Source: Armatimonadota bacterium
GTDB taxonomy: Bacteria > Armatimonadota > JADLDR01
DNA: 64,000 nt
Assembly (NCBI GenBank): GCA_020846535.1
Contig: JADLDR010000039.1
Location: 36,003-100,002, forward strand
Direction: 5' to 3'
Shown one piece after another: positions 50,046 through 57,137 of this stretch. The notes beneath the pieces were generated by a model. The model saw only the letters and a program-made list of their open reading frames with translations. It was not told the DNA's origin and did no database searches. Positions within the stretch are counted from its first letter, which is position 1, and the number at the start of each line of letters is the position of its first letter. Made by a program: the position numbers and the translations under genes.

Positions 50046-51236
50046 TTAATCAATCGCCCGGCAGATCAGCCCTTTGAGATATTCGCTCTCCGGGCAGAAG
50101 AGCAGCACCGGATGGTCCGGTGACTGGCTGAGGCGGTAGAGAATCTGCACGGCCCGCCCGGTGTCCGCGCTGGCCCCGAAAACGACCTTCTGGAAGAGGG
50201 CCGCATCGACCAGGCCGGAGCAGGAGAAGGTGACCAGGATGCCGCCGGGCCGCAGGAGGCGGAGGGCGTGTAGGTTCAGGTCTTTATAGCCTCGGGCGGC
50301 CCGCTCGACTGCGCCCTGGGCCGGGGCCAGCTTGGGCGGATCGAGAATCACCACATCGTAACGCCTGCGCCGCTGGCCCAGGTCCCGCAGCGCCTGGAAG
50401 ACATTGCCGTGCAGGTAATCGGTCTTCCCCTGAGTCTGGATGCGAGCAAGGTTCCTTTCGGCCAGGCTGAGAGAGCTTTCAGAACTGTCGATTAGAGTGA
50501 TCCGCGCGGCTCCGGCGGCGAGGGCGTGGGCGGCGAAGCCTCCGGTGTAGGCGAAGGCGTCCAGAACGTCCTTCCCGGCGCAGAAGCGGGCGGCCCGGAT
50601 CCGGTTTTCCCGCTGGTCCAGGTAAAAGCCCGTTTTCTGGCCCTGCCGGATATCCACATCGAAAGCGATGCCGCGCTCCCGGACGCTTACCAGAGGCGGC
50701 GGCTCCTTCCCGCGCCGGAGGCCGACCGACGGGGCCAGCCCTTCATGGGAGTGGCGAGACTCCGTATCGCTTCGCTCGAAGACGCCGCGGGGGGATAGGG
50801 TTTCCATCAGGGTGTCGAGGACGGCGTCCTTCCACCGCTCGATGCCGAGGGTATCACACTGGACGATCACGAAATCGCCGTAGAGATCCGCCACCAGCCC
50901 TGGCAGGCGGTCGGCCTCGCTGAAGACCAGGCGGAAGGCGTTGGTCTGAGGGTCGTAAAGGAGGTCCCGCCGCCGCTCCACCGCCTCGCGCACCCGCTTT
51001 CGGAAAAAAGCCGCGTCGAGGCGATCCGAATCGTCCCAGGTCAAGAGACGTACGACGATCTGGGAACGCGAATTGTAATACCCGCGAGCCAGCCAGTTGT
51101 TTCCCGAATCGGCCACCTCCACGATGTCCCCGTCGGAGACCTCGCCACGCACCTCCTGAACCGCTCCGGAAAAAATCCAGGGATGCCGGTTTTTGACCGA
51201 TTTGTCCCGCTTCGGTTTCAATAAAACTCTAGCCAT
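50046..51236 (-). CDS. rlmI: Class I SAM-dependent rRNA large-subunit methyltransferase (RlmI-like)
   Basis: 396 residues, AAAGGAATTCG before ATG. PUA domain at residues 1-75 (KPKRDKSVKNRHPWIFSGAV; DIVEVADSGNNWLARGYYN). A RlmI-like linker with YGDFVIVQCDTLGIERWKD, then the Rossmann methyltransferase: KTGFYLDQRENRIRAARFC, VLDAFAYTGGFAAHALAAGA, IDSSESSLSLAERNLARI, and DVVILDPPKLAPAQGAVER with the NPPF-like LDPPK motif; FSCSGLVDAALFQKV has a conserved Ser-Cys. The family methylates cytosine C5 in 23S rRNA (C1962 in E. coli). An insert around residues 155-175 (rich in Ser, His, Arg) is longer than usual. It forms a likely operon with the polyol dehydrogenase gene. Confidence 0.9.
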   Translation of the reverse strand: MARVLLKPKRDKSVKNRHPWIFSGAVQEVRGEVSDGDIVEVADSGNNWLARGYYNSRSQIVVRLLTWDDSDRLDAAFFRKRVREAVERRRDLLYDPQTNAFRLVFSEADRLPGLVADLYGDFVIVQCDTLGIERWKDAVLDTLMETLSPRGVFERSDTESRHSHEGLAPSVGLRRGKEPPPLVSVRERGIAFDVDIRQGQKTGFYLDQRENRIRAARFCAGKDVLDAFAYTGGFAAHALAAGAARITLIDSSESSLSLAERNLARIQTQGKTDYLHGNVFQALRDLGQRRRRYDVVILDPPKLAPAQGAVERAARGYKDLNLHALRLLRPGGILVTFSCSGLVDAALFQKVVFGASADTGRAVQILYRLSQSPDHPVLLFCPESEYLKGLICRAID

Positions 51237-51267
51237 CGAATTCCTTTCAGGATTATGGAACGATTCC

Positions 51268-52095
51268 CTATGGCTTGCGGATAGGCCGGGCGTCGCCTTT
51301 TGCCAGCCCGAGCGCCCATTTAATGCCGCCGATCAGATGCTTCCGGTATAGGGGATTGCGCCAGACATCATCAATATGGCCGAGGGAAGTATAGAACACC
51401 CGGCCTTTGCCCTCGTTTCGAACCCAGGCGACCGCGTAATCCTTGTCGTCCCGGCCCCCTTTGCCGGTATCGATGGAGGCGTTATCCAGGCTCATCAGCA
51501 CTCGCAGATCGTTCCGGCTCCAGTCGCGAAACTGGTAGATTTCATCGGTGATTTTGAAGGATTCGGGAAGCTCGCGAGTGGACGGGTGCTTCCGGTCCTC
51601 CACTTTGACGATAACCTCCTGGGTCCAGGGGTGGCCGTTGAAATAGCCTCCGATGAGCTTGCCGTATTCAGGCCACTGGTAGAGCGCATCGGTGGCTGCA
51701 TGGGTTCCGATAAAGCCCCTGCCGCTCCGGATCCACTTCAGGAGAGCGGCCTCGCCTTCGGAGGTGATGGGCAGTTCACCGGTCGCGTTATCGAACATAA
51801 TCGCCTGGAAAGGCTTCAGTCCTTCCTCGGTGATCCTGGCGGCGACCTCCTCGGCGGTGGAGGCGTATTCCACTTCCCACAGCCCGGTCTGCTCGCCCCA
51901 TTCTTTCAGAAGGCCCTTGGAAAGATCGATAGCCCCGTGCCTGAAGCCTGCGGCGTGATTGACCACCAGGATGCGCTTCCTGGCAGGCCGGGCCGAAGCG
52001 GGTGTCAGAAGAGAAAGCGTCATCGCTAAAGCTATGGCAAGAACGCCGGGCAAAAGATAAAAGACAGTTCGTGATTTCAAGGATGTCCTCCGCAT
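51268..52095 (-). CDS. Exported ThuA-like (trehalose-utilisation) domain protein
   Basis: 275 residues from the ATG at 52095, giving a signal peptide (FYLLPGVLAIALAMTLSLL, TPASA). ILVVNHAAGFRHGAIDLSKG starts a class-I glutamine-amidotransferase-like fold; LLKWIRSGRGFIGTHAATDA, WPEYGKLIGGYFNGHPWTQE, HPSTRELPESFKITDEIYQF, RNDLRVLMSLDNASIDTGKG, DYAVAWVRNEGKGRVFYTSL and GHIDDVWRNPLYRKHLIGGI are typical of ThuA. The family is often next to sugar-oxidising genes and many members are secreted, but the reaction is unknown. The ribosome site is weak; a perfect TATAAT promoter stands upstream. It is divergent from the hydrogenase-type protease operon. Confidence 0.85.
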   Translation of the reverse strand: MRRTSLKSRTVFYLLPGVLAIALAMTLSLLTPASARPARKRILVVNHAAGFRHGAIDLSKGLLKEWGEQTGLWEVEYASTAEEVAARITEEGLKPFQAIMFDNATGELPITSEGEAALLKWIRSGRGFIGTHAATDALYQWPEYGKLIGGYFNGHPWTQEVIVKVEDRKHPSTRELPESFKITDEIYQFRDWSRNDLRVLMSLDNASIDTGKGGRDDKDYAVAWVRNEGKGRVFYTSLGHIDDVWRNPLYRKHLIGGIKWALGLAKGDARPIRKP

Positions 52096-52150
52096 CACAC
52101 TGATTTTGGATCCGATTCGCTGCCCGGAGCCGAAGAGGGCAGCCTGGGTT

Positions 52151-52179
52151 ATTATAGCACTCTCCACCGTGAAAAACAA
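52151..52179 (-). promoter_or_regulatory. Sigma70 promoter of the ThuA-like gene
   Basis: Minus strand TTGTTT (52174-52179) and TATAAT (52151-52156), 17-bp spacer, about 55 bp before the start codon at 52095. Confidence 0.75.
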
Positions 52180-52222
52180 GAACCGGCAAGGGGTGAGGTG
52201 CTTTTCACGCCTTGAGAGAAAT

Positions 52223-52251
52223 TTGACATTCCGGGCGAGTCGTAGTATAGT
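52223..52251 (+). promoter_or_regulatory. Sigma70 promoter of the protease-mannosyltransferase operon
   Basis: TTGACA (52223-52228) and TATAGT (52246-52251), 17-bp spacer, 35 bp before the start at 52286. It lies back to back with the ThuA promoter. Confidence 0.8.
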
Positions 52252-52285
52252 TTGAAAGGCGGAGAAGCCGAAAGTGGGGAATGCC

Positions 52286-52744
52286 ATGAGAACCGTGATT
52301 ATTGGCTGTGGCAGCCCTCTGGCTGCGGATGACGGTATCGGGCCGGAGGTCGTCCGGCAGCTCGAAAACATTGAATTACCGCCCGGAGTGGAGGTCATCG
52401 CAGGCGGAACGCCCGGCCTCGGCCTGCTGGACTGGCTGGAAGGCTGCGAAAGGGCGATTCTGGTGGATGCGGTGCGGAGCGGCGGCGAGCCGGGCGCGGT
52501 ATACCGGCTGACGCTCGATGCTATGCTGCAAGGCGGGCCTGCCCCCCTTTCGGCCCATGACCTGAACCTGGTGGATGCCCTGATGCTGGGCTACCGGGCG
52601 GAACCAGAGAGAATGCCGGGGGAGATCGTGGTGATCGGCATCGAGGCGGCCTGCGCCGAAAAAATGTGTGTCGGCCTCAGCCCGCAGGTTCAGGCGGCTA
52701 TCCCCGAAGCGGTATCGCGGGTACTTCAGGAGATCAACCGATGA
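52286..52744 (+). CDS. HyaD/HycI-family hydrogenase maturation-type protease
   Basis: 152 residues from ATG 52286 with GTGGGGA upstream. The M52 family start is TVIIGCGSPLAADDGIGPEV (G-N/C-x-L-x-x-DD-G-x-G-P) with the metal-binding acidic residue in ADDG; GVEVIAGGTPGLGLLDWLEG and AILVDAVRSGGEPGAVYRLT match the family, and LSAHDLNLVDALMLGYRAEP contains the third ligand (SxH-D/E). Such enzymes clip the C-terminus of nickel-hydrogenase large subunits. No hydrogenase is visible nearby, so a partner elsewhere, or another role, is likely. The stop codon overlaps the start of the mannosyltransferase gene (ATGA). Confidence 0.85.
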   Translation: MRTVIIGCGSPLAADDGIGPEVVRQLENIELPPGVEVIAGGTPGLGLLDWLEGCERAILVDAVRSGGEPGAVYRLTLDAMLQGGPAPLSAHDLNLVDALMLGYRAEPERMPGEIVVIGIEAACAEKMCVGLSPQVQAAIPEAVSRVLQEINR

Positions 52745-53457
52745 ATAAGGTCATTGTCGTAGTGCCCACCTACAACGAACGCGAGAACCTGACTGTCCTG
52801 TGCCAGGAAGTGCTAAAACTGGATATGTCCATCGATATGCTGGTGGTGGATGACAATTCGCCGGACGGAACGGGCCGGATCGCCGACCAGCTGGCCTCCG
52901 AGCATCCGCAAATCCATGTGATGCACCGGAAGGGAAAGGAAGGGCTGGGGCGGGCTTATGTGGCGGGCTTCCGGTGGGCGCTCGATGAAGGCTATGCCCT
53001 GGTCGCCCAGATGGATGCCGACCTGTCTCATGATCCCCGCTATCTGCCCGAACTTATCCGGGCAGCCGAAAAGGGGGATGTGGCTATCGGCTCGCGCTAT
53101 ACGCGGGGCGGCAGGGTTCGCAACTGGCCCCTGAAGCGGCTCGTTTTGAGCTACGGCGGCAACCTTTATGTGCGGGCCATCGCGGGGATCCCGCTCAGGG
53201 ATTGCACGGCGGGTTACCGCTGCTACCGGCGCGAAGTGCTGGAGGCCATCGGGCTGGAGTCCGTTCTCTCCAACGGCTACTCGTTCCAGATCGAGATGGC
53301 CTACCGCTCGCACCGGCTGGGGTTCGGCCTGGTGGAGGTGCCGATCATCTTTACGGAGCGCCGGGCCGGGCAATCCAAGCTCTCTCAGGGCATTTTCTGG
53401 GAGTCGCTCTGGCTTCCCTGGCGGCTCAAGGCCCGGAAAATCAGGGCTTCATCGTGA
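52741..53457 (+). CDS. Polyprenol/dolichol-phosphate mannosyltransferase (DPM1-like)
   Basis: 238 residues, start ATGA-overlapping the preceding gene. GT2-fold motifs: MNKVIVVVPTYNERENLTVL, LVVDDNSPDGTGRIADQLAS, GLGRAYVAGFRWALDEGY, LVAQMDADLSHDPRYLPELI (DAD motif), VAIGSRYTRGGRVRNWPLKR and CTAGYRCYRREVLEAIGL. Conserved EVPIIFTERRAGQSKLS (acceptor-side arginine region) fits DPM synthases. It transfers mannose from GDP-mannose to a polyprenyl phosphate on the cytoplasmic face; there is no membrane anchor, so it may need an interacting partner. It would supply the lipid-linked mannose for envelope glycans or O-mannosylation. Confidence 0.92.
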   Translation: MNKVIVVVPTYNERENLTVLCQEVLKLDMSIDMLVVDDNSPDGTGRIADQLASEHPQIHVMHRKGKEGLGRAYVAGFRWALDEGYALVAQMDADLSHDPRYLPELIRAAEKGDVAIGSRYTRGGRVRNWPLKRLVLSYGGNLYVRAIAGIPLRDCTAGYRCYRREVLEAIGLESVLSNGYSFQIEMAYRSHRLGFGLVEVPIIFTERRAGQSKLSQGIFWESLWLPWRLKARKIRASS

Positions 53458-53640
53458 GGCGGGAAAGCATCTCCCCCTGCCCCCTCTCCTGGACGCCCCT
53501 GCGGGGCTAGGCGAGGAGGCGTTCGGGCTGTCCTACCTCGCCTACGGTCACCAGGCTCCCTCCCTCTGTGCCCCGGAGAGGGAGGGCCGGGGTGGGTGAG
53601 ACGCTTTCCTTTGACACAGCCCTGCGGAAAATCGCCGCAG

Positions 53641-53669
53641 TTGACAAACGCTCTAAAATCGGGTAGAAT
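53641..53669 (+). promoter_or_regulatory. Promoter of the tRNA gene
   Basis: TTGACA (53641-53646) and TAGAAT (53664-53669), 17-bp spacer, 22 bp before the tRNA. The dispersed 15-mer TTGACACAGCCCTGC lies just upstream at 53609-53623. Confidence 0.8.
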
Positions 53670-53690
53670 GATAGTGCCCGAAAGGAATAT

Positions 53691-53766
53691 GGCGGCGTAG
53701 CTCAGTGGTTAGAGCGCACGGCTCATACCCGTGGTGTCGGTGGTTCAAATCCACTCGCCGCTACCA
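53691..53766 (+). tRNA. tRNA with CAT anticodon, elongator tRNA-Met (or tRNA-Ile2)
   Basis: A 76-nt cloverleaf with encoded CCA: acceptor ggcggcg pairs with cgccgct (one G-T pair), D-arm gctcagtggttagagc, anticodon stem cacgg/ccgtg with loop ctcatac (anticodon CAT), T-arm ggtgg/ccact with loop ttcaaat, discriminator A. Initiator features (C1-A72 mismatch, three G-C pairs at the stem) are absent, so elongator methionine is favoured; CAT also occurs in lysidine-modified tRNA-Ile. The cloverleaf is complete. Confidence 0.92.
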
Positions 53767-53770
53767 GTAA

Positions 53771-53801
53771 GCGTCCGGACTGAAAAGTCCGGGCGTTTTT
53801 T
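53771..53801 (+). terminator. Rho-independent terminator of the tRNA
   Basis: Stem cgtccggact / agtccgggcg (53772-53781 and 53786-53795) around gaaa, followed by TTTTTT. Confidence 0.9.
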
Positions 53802-53874
53802 ATCTATAGGGCTTTTGCCTCCCGGAAATACGGGCCGGCAACATTGAAAGGCATTCTATCGGGGCAGCGTATTG

Positions 53875-55854
53875 TTATTCCCTCCCGCCCATCAGCCAGA
53901 TGGTGATGCCCCAGATGCCGGTGTGGAGCATTTCCCCGACGATCATTCCCACAAAAAAGGGGAGAAGGCGGCGGTAGACCTTCAGGCCGCCGTAGCGGGT
54001 GATGAGGGTTTTGAGGAGCCATCCGATGAGGAAGGAAGCCCAGTTGAGGTGCATGCCCCAGGAGTTGGCGGCGAGAAAGCCGACCGGATGGAGCGGAAAC
54101 CAGAGGAAACGCATCCGGAGAAAGCTCAGCGCGGCGGCGATGGCCCCTCCGCTGGCGATGGCGGTGATGCCGTGCCAGTCGGGGCCGGTGGGCGCGTCGC
54201 AAGCGGCGATGAGGTTTTGATAGCTCCAGTATATCTGGCTGCCGACCATGCTGGTTCCCCGCTGGCCGATGGGCATATTCACGAAGCCGCCCGTGTAGTA
54301 AGTTTTCACCGTCCAAGCCAGGCCCAGCGGCACGGTAAAAAGGGCCACCAGGGCAAACGCCCAGCCGATCCCTTTGCCTTTCATGCCGCAGGCGTCGGCC
54401 AGCTTGACGCTCTCCAGCTGGGAAGCCATCACGCCCCCCGTGGCCGGGCCGAAATAGAGCCAGCGCCAGGCGTAGAGGACGGTGATATCGCTCAGGGCCA
54501 GGTATTTGGCCCCTACCACTGCCAGCATGACCTCATCGAGCATTTTGGGCCAGAGGATTACCCCCATCCCCAGGCCCGTTTCGGCCCGGATGCGGGAGAA
54601 GACGAAGAAGTAGGACATCATCAGGCCGAAGAAGAGAACGCTCACCCACAGCCGCATCCCGCTCAGAGAAAGCCAACCCATGATGAATAGCGTCCCGAGA
54701 ATCGCCCCGAAAACGGCGGTGCGGTAGGAGAGAAATTCGCTGCGGTCATCCACCGCCGGATCGCCTCGGAAGGCTTTTCGCAGGACGGCCCGGAGGTGGT
54801 GGCGGGCGGCGTAGAGCGTGATGCCGGTCAGGGCGAAGGCTGCGCCCGCGCCCTGGGCGTAGAGGGCGGGGAATTCGTTGCTATAGACGCTGGGGGCTTC
54901 GCCGGAGGCTCCGAGCCAGACGGAGGCCACATTCTCCATCAGGCAGACCCCGTAGAAGAACCAGGCGCTGAAGGCTAGGTCTTCGGGCAGCAGATAGACG
55001 ATGCCGATAAGCCAGAACATGAAGGAGAAGGTCAGTTCCCCCAGGCCGTTCCAGGGGCGGGGCCACTGGGCAGCGGCATTGATGATCGGCACCTCCTGAA
55101 GCTGGACGGCGGGGATCCAGGGAAAGAGCCGGTGCATCTCGAACATCCCCCGGAAGACGACGGGCAGGACCAGGCCCCACCAGAAGAGGGAATTCCTGAT
55201 AAAGCTGGCCCTTTCCTGTTCGGCAAGGGCCAGAGGGATCGAGGCCAGGGGAAAGGTGAGTCGCTCGTTGTCCACCCACTGCCGCCGCATGATGACATTC
55301 AGGCAGAGCATCAGGAAGAAAAGCGCGGCCAGCAGCGTTCCCCAGGCGAAAAGGGGAATCGCCCAGTACTCCCAGGGAACGGCTCCGCCCGTGCCGTGAA
55401 AGAACCCGACCGCGGTCTCCCGGCCGGTCGGGGCGTACCACCGGGGCAGCAGCGGCTTGAACACCGACCATCTCGGTTCGTGGGTGTCGAAATAGTAGGG
55501 CGAAACCATATGCGGCACCAGGAAACCGATGGCGAACGGGTGAATGATCGGCCCGGCGATCAGCATCATGGCGTAGATCAGGATAAGCTCGCTGCGGGAG
55601 AGGATGAGGCGGCGGCTGACCTTTCCGAGCAGGGGCGGGAAGATCAGCATATAGAGAAAGAGCATATAGGTGGGGGCCGGAGAAGGGGCCGACCCTGCGA
55701 TCTCGCCTGCCCGGTGGCGAATCGAGATCACCTGCGTCATCGCCACGATCACAAAGACCATGACGAAGCCGACCAAAACGCCCCGCAGGGTGATCTCGCC
55801 TGTTCGGGCTGTCTTTCCCGTTGTGGGTGAATGCCGGGGAGAGGATTGCCGCAT
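53875..55854 (-). CDS. Large polytopic membrane protein, DUF6785/OPT-transporter-like
   Basis: 659 residues from the ATG at 55854, with GGAAGG before it; a start 11 codons upstream is less likely. About 14 hydrophobic segments: LRGVLVGFVMVFVIVAMTQV, YMLFLYMLIFPPLLGKVSRR, ELILIYAMMLIAGPIIHPFA, WAIPLFAWGTLLAALFFLML, LFWWGLVLPVVFRGMFEMHR, FSFMFWLIGIVYLLPEDLAF, FGAILGTLFIMGWLSLSGMR and so on. The C-terminal block FPLHPVGFLAANSWGMHLNW and LKTLITRYGGLKVYRRLLPF resembles the last segments of oligopeptide transporters and of DUF6785/6784 proteins, common in Armatimonadota-like genomes. It would carry an unidentified solute, perhaps an oligosaccharide or peptide. It stands apart, close to a tRNA and isomerase. 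Confidence 0.78.
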   Translation of the reverse strand: MRQSSPRHSPTTGKTARTGEITLRGVLVGFVMVFVIVAMTQVISIRHRAGEIAGSAPSPAPTYMLFLYMLIFPPLLGKVSRRLILSRSELILIYAMMLIAGPIIHPFAIGFLVPHMVSPYYFDTHEPRWSVFKPLLPRWYAPTGRETAVGFFHGTGGAVPWEYWAIPLFAWGTLLAALFFLMLCLNVIMRRQWVDNERLTFPLASIPLALAEQERASFIRNSLFWWGLVLPVVFRGMFEMHRLFPWIPAVQLQEVPIINAAAQWPRPWNGLGELTFSFMFWLIGIVYLLPEDLAFSAWFFYGVCLMENVASVWLGASGEAPSVYSNEFPALYAQGAGAAFALTGITLYAARHHLRAVLRKAFRGDPAVDDRSEFLSYRTAVFGAILGTLFIMGWLSLSGMRLWVSVLFFGLMMSYFFVFSRIRAETGLGMGVILWPKMLDEVMLAVVGAKYLALSDITVLYAWRWLYFGPATGGVMASQLESVKLADACGMKGKGIGWAFALVALFTVPLGLAWTVKTYYTGGFVNMPIGQRGTSMVGSQIYWSYQNLIAACDAPTGPDWHGITAIASGGAIAAALSFLRMRFLWFPLHPVGFLAANSWGMHLNWASFLIGWLLKTLITRYGGLKVYRRLLPFFVGMIVGEMLHTGIWGITIWLMGGRE

Positions 55855-56185
55855 CGGGCCTTCCAGTGAGAAAAGAGGGGCGAACAAACGATCGCCCCAT
55901 AGGTATCCAGTTAAGGGGAAAGATCATCCGGTCATGGCGCGGGGTTACCTCTCTCCCCTGGCCTGGGTTACCTCTCTCCCCTAGCCCCTCTCCCCGAAAC
56001 CGAAGGGATGCGCCGGAGCGCCTCCTAGGAGAGGGGGATAGAGAGTGCGTTGCTTGATGGATAATCTCTCCCCCTGCCCGCTTCGGGCAGGGGGCAGGGG
56101 GGTTAGGTAACGGTCTAACAGAGGCCCGCCACCGAGGGACAGGAGACCTGATCTGGATGCGTATGGGGCGAGCAAATGGTTCGCC
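55855..56185. repeat. 331-bp intergenic stretch of GC-rich dispersed repeats
   Basis: Between two leftward genes: a repeated ggttacctctctcccct unit (twice, near 55940-55980), the hairpin cctgcccgcttcgggcaggg near 56074, aggtaacggtctaacagagg (inverse of 11477-11496) near 56106, ctgatctggatgcgtatggg (compare 11523) and gttcgccctaca near 56170. No gene is supported. Fragments of the same family occur at 53465-53600. Confidence 0.65.
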
Positions 56186-56977
56186 CTACATCGCGATAAT
56201 CCGGCGCATCCGGTCTGCCAGGTCGAGAAGGGCGTCATGGTCGCCGCCGACCTCGTGGATGAGGGCGGAGTCGTAGCCTGCGGCGCGGATCTCCTTCATG
56301 AGAATGGGCCAGTCGGTGTCGCCGTCCAGCAGGTTCACGAACTGGTGCGGGCCGCGCTTGAAGTCTTTGAAGTGAACCTTTTTGAGCCGCTTGCCGAGGC
56401 TCCGCACCCACTGCTCAGGATAGCCGTAGGCCATCATGTTGGCGGTATCCAGGTAGAAGCCGACCCAGGGGCTTCCCACCTCATCTACGAACTGGGTGGC
56501 TTCCCGGGGGCTGAGGATGAACTTGTTCCAGACGTTTTCCACGCAGATGGCGCACTTGTTCGCCTCCGCGACGGGAGCCATCGCCTTGAGGGCGGCCTTC
56601 AGGTCTTCCCAGGCTTCCTCGTAGGTTCCCTCCGGCCCGAGCTGCCCCGGGTGAAGGAGCGTGCCGTCCACGCCCAGCACTCCGGCGATCTCCAGGCAGC
56701 GGGCGAGGGACTTGCACCGCTTGTCCCGTTCTTCCTTGTTGCGGCTGAGCAGGTTTCCCTGGTCGGAATAGGTGGCGATGATGCTGCCGATCTCTACCCC
56801 GGCATCCGCGCACTTCTGACGCACATCGAGCAACTCGTCATCGCTCATATTAATGTTCAGGTCTTTGTTCTCCGTGAAGGTGAGTTCCACCGCCTCATAG
56901 CCCGCCTCTTTGCACAGGGCCAGGGTTTCGTCCAGTGTGGCGTTCCCCAGGATGATTTGGGTGATCCCTATCTTCAT
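56186..56977 (-). CDS. Sugar phosphate isomerase/epimerase, xylose-isomerase-like TIM barrel
   Basis: 263 residues; CAGGAGGCATTGC before the ATG at 56977. The barrel starts MKIGITQIILGNATLDETLA, then AVELTFTENKDLNINMSDDE (catalytic glutamate E in VELTF), GSIIATYSDQGNLLSR, TLLHPGQLGPEGTYEEAWED (His), CVENVWNKFILSPREATQFV (metal-binding Glu), VGFYLDTANMMAYGYPEQWV (Asp) and VHFKDFKRGPHQFVNLLDGD (His/Asp) and SALIHEVGG (Glu). This fits the AP-endonuclease-2/xylose-isomerase-like family acting on keto- or inositol-sugars. The following gene on the other strand starts 161 bp away. Confidence 0.88.
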   Translation of the reverse strand: MKIGITQIILGNATLDETLALCKEAGYEAVELTFTENKDLNINMSDDELLDVRQKCADAGVEIGSIIATYSDQGNLLSRNKEERDKRCKSLARCLEIAGVLGVDGTLLHPGQLGPEGTYEEAWEDLKAALKAMAPVAEANKCAICVENVWNKFILSPREATQFVDEVGSPWVGFYLDTANMMAYGYPEQWVRSLGKRLKKVHFKDFKRGPHQFVNLLDGDTDWPILMKEIRAAGYDSALIHEVGGDHDALLDLADRMRRIIAM

Positions 56978-57137
56978 GCAATGCCTCCTGTCGGTAATGG
57001 GCATACCGTTAATAGGTTTATCTATTCTCCCTCCGCCTCCTCTTTCCTTCCGCCGGGCCGGATGAAATCGAGAAGGAATAACCCTCCGGCGACCGAAGAT
57101 GCAAGAAGCAATCTACCGCCCTTTCCGGGAGGAATTC

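Noticed and set aside
53691..53766. Initiator tRNA-fMet
   Set aside because: The first acceptor pair and the anticodon stem lack the initiator features.
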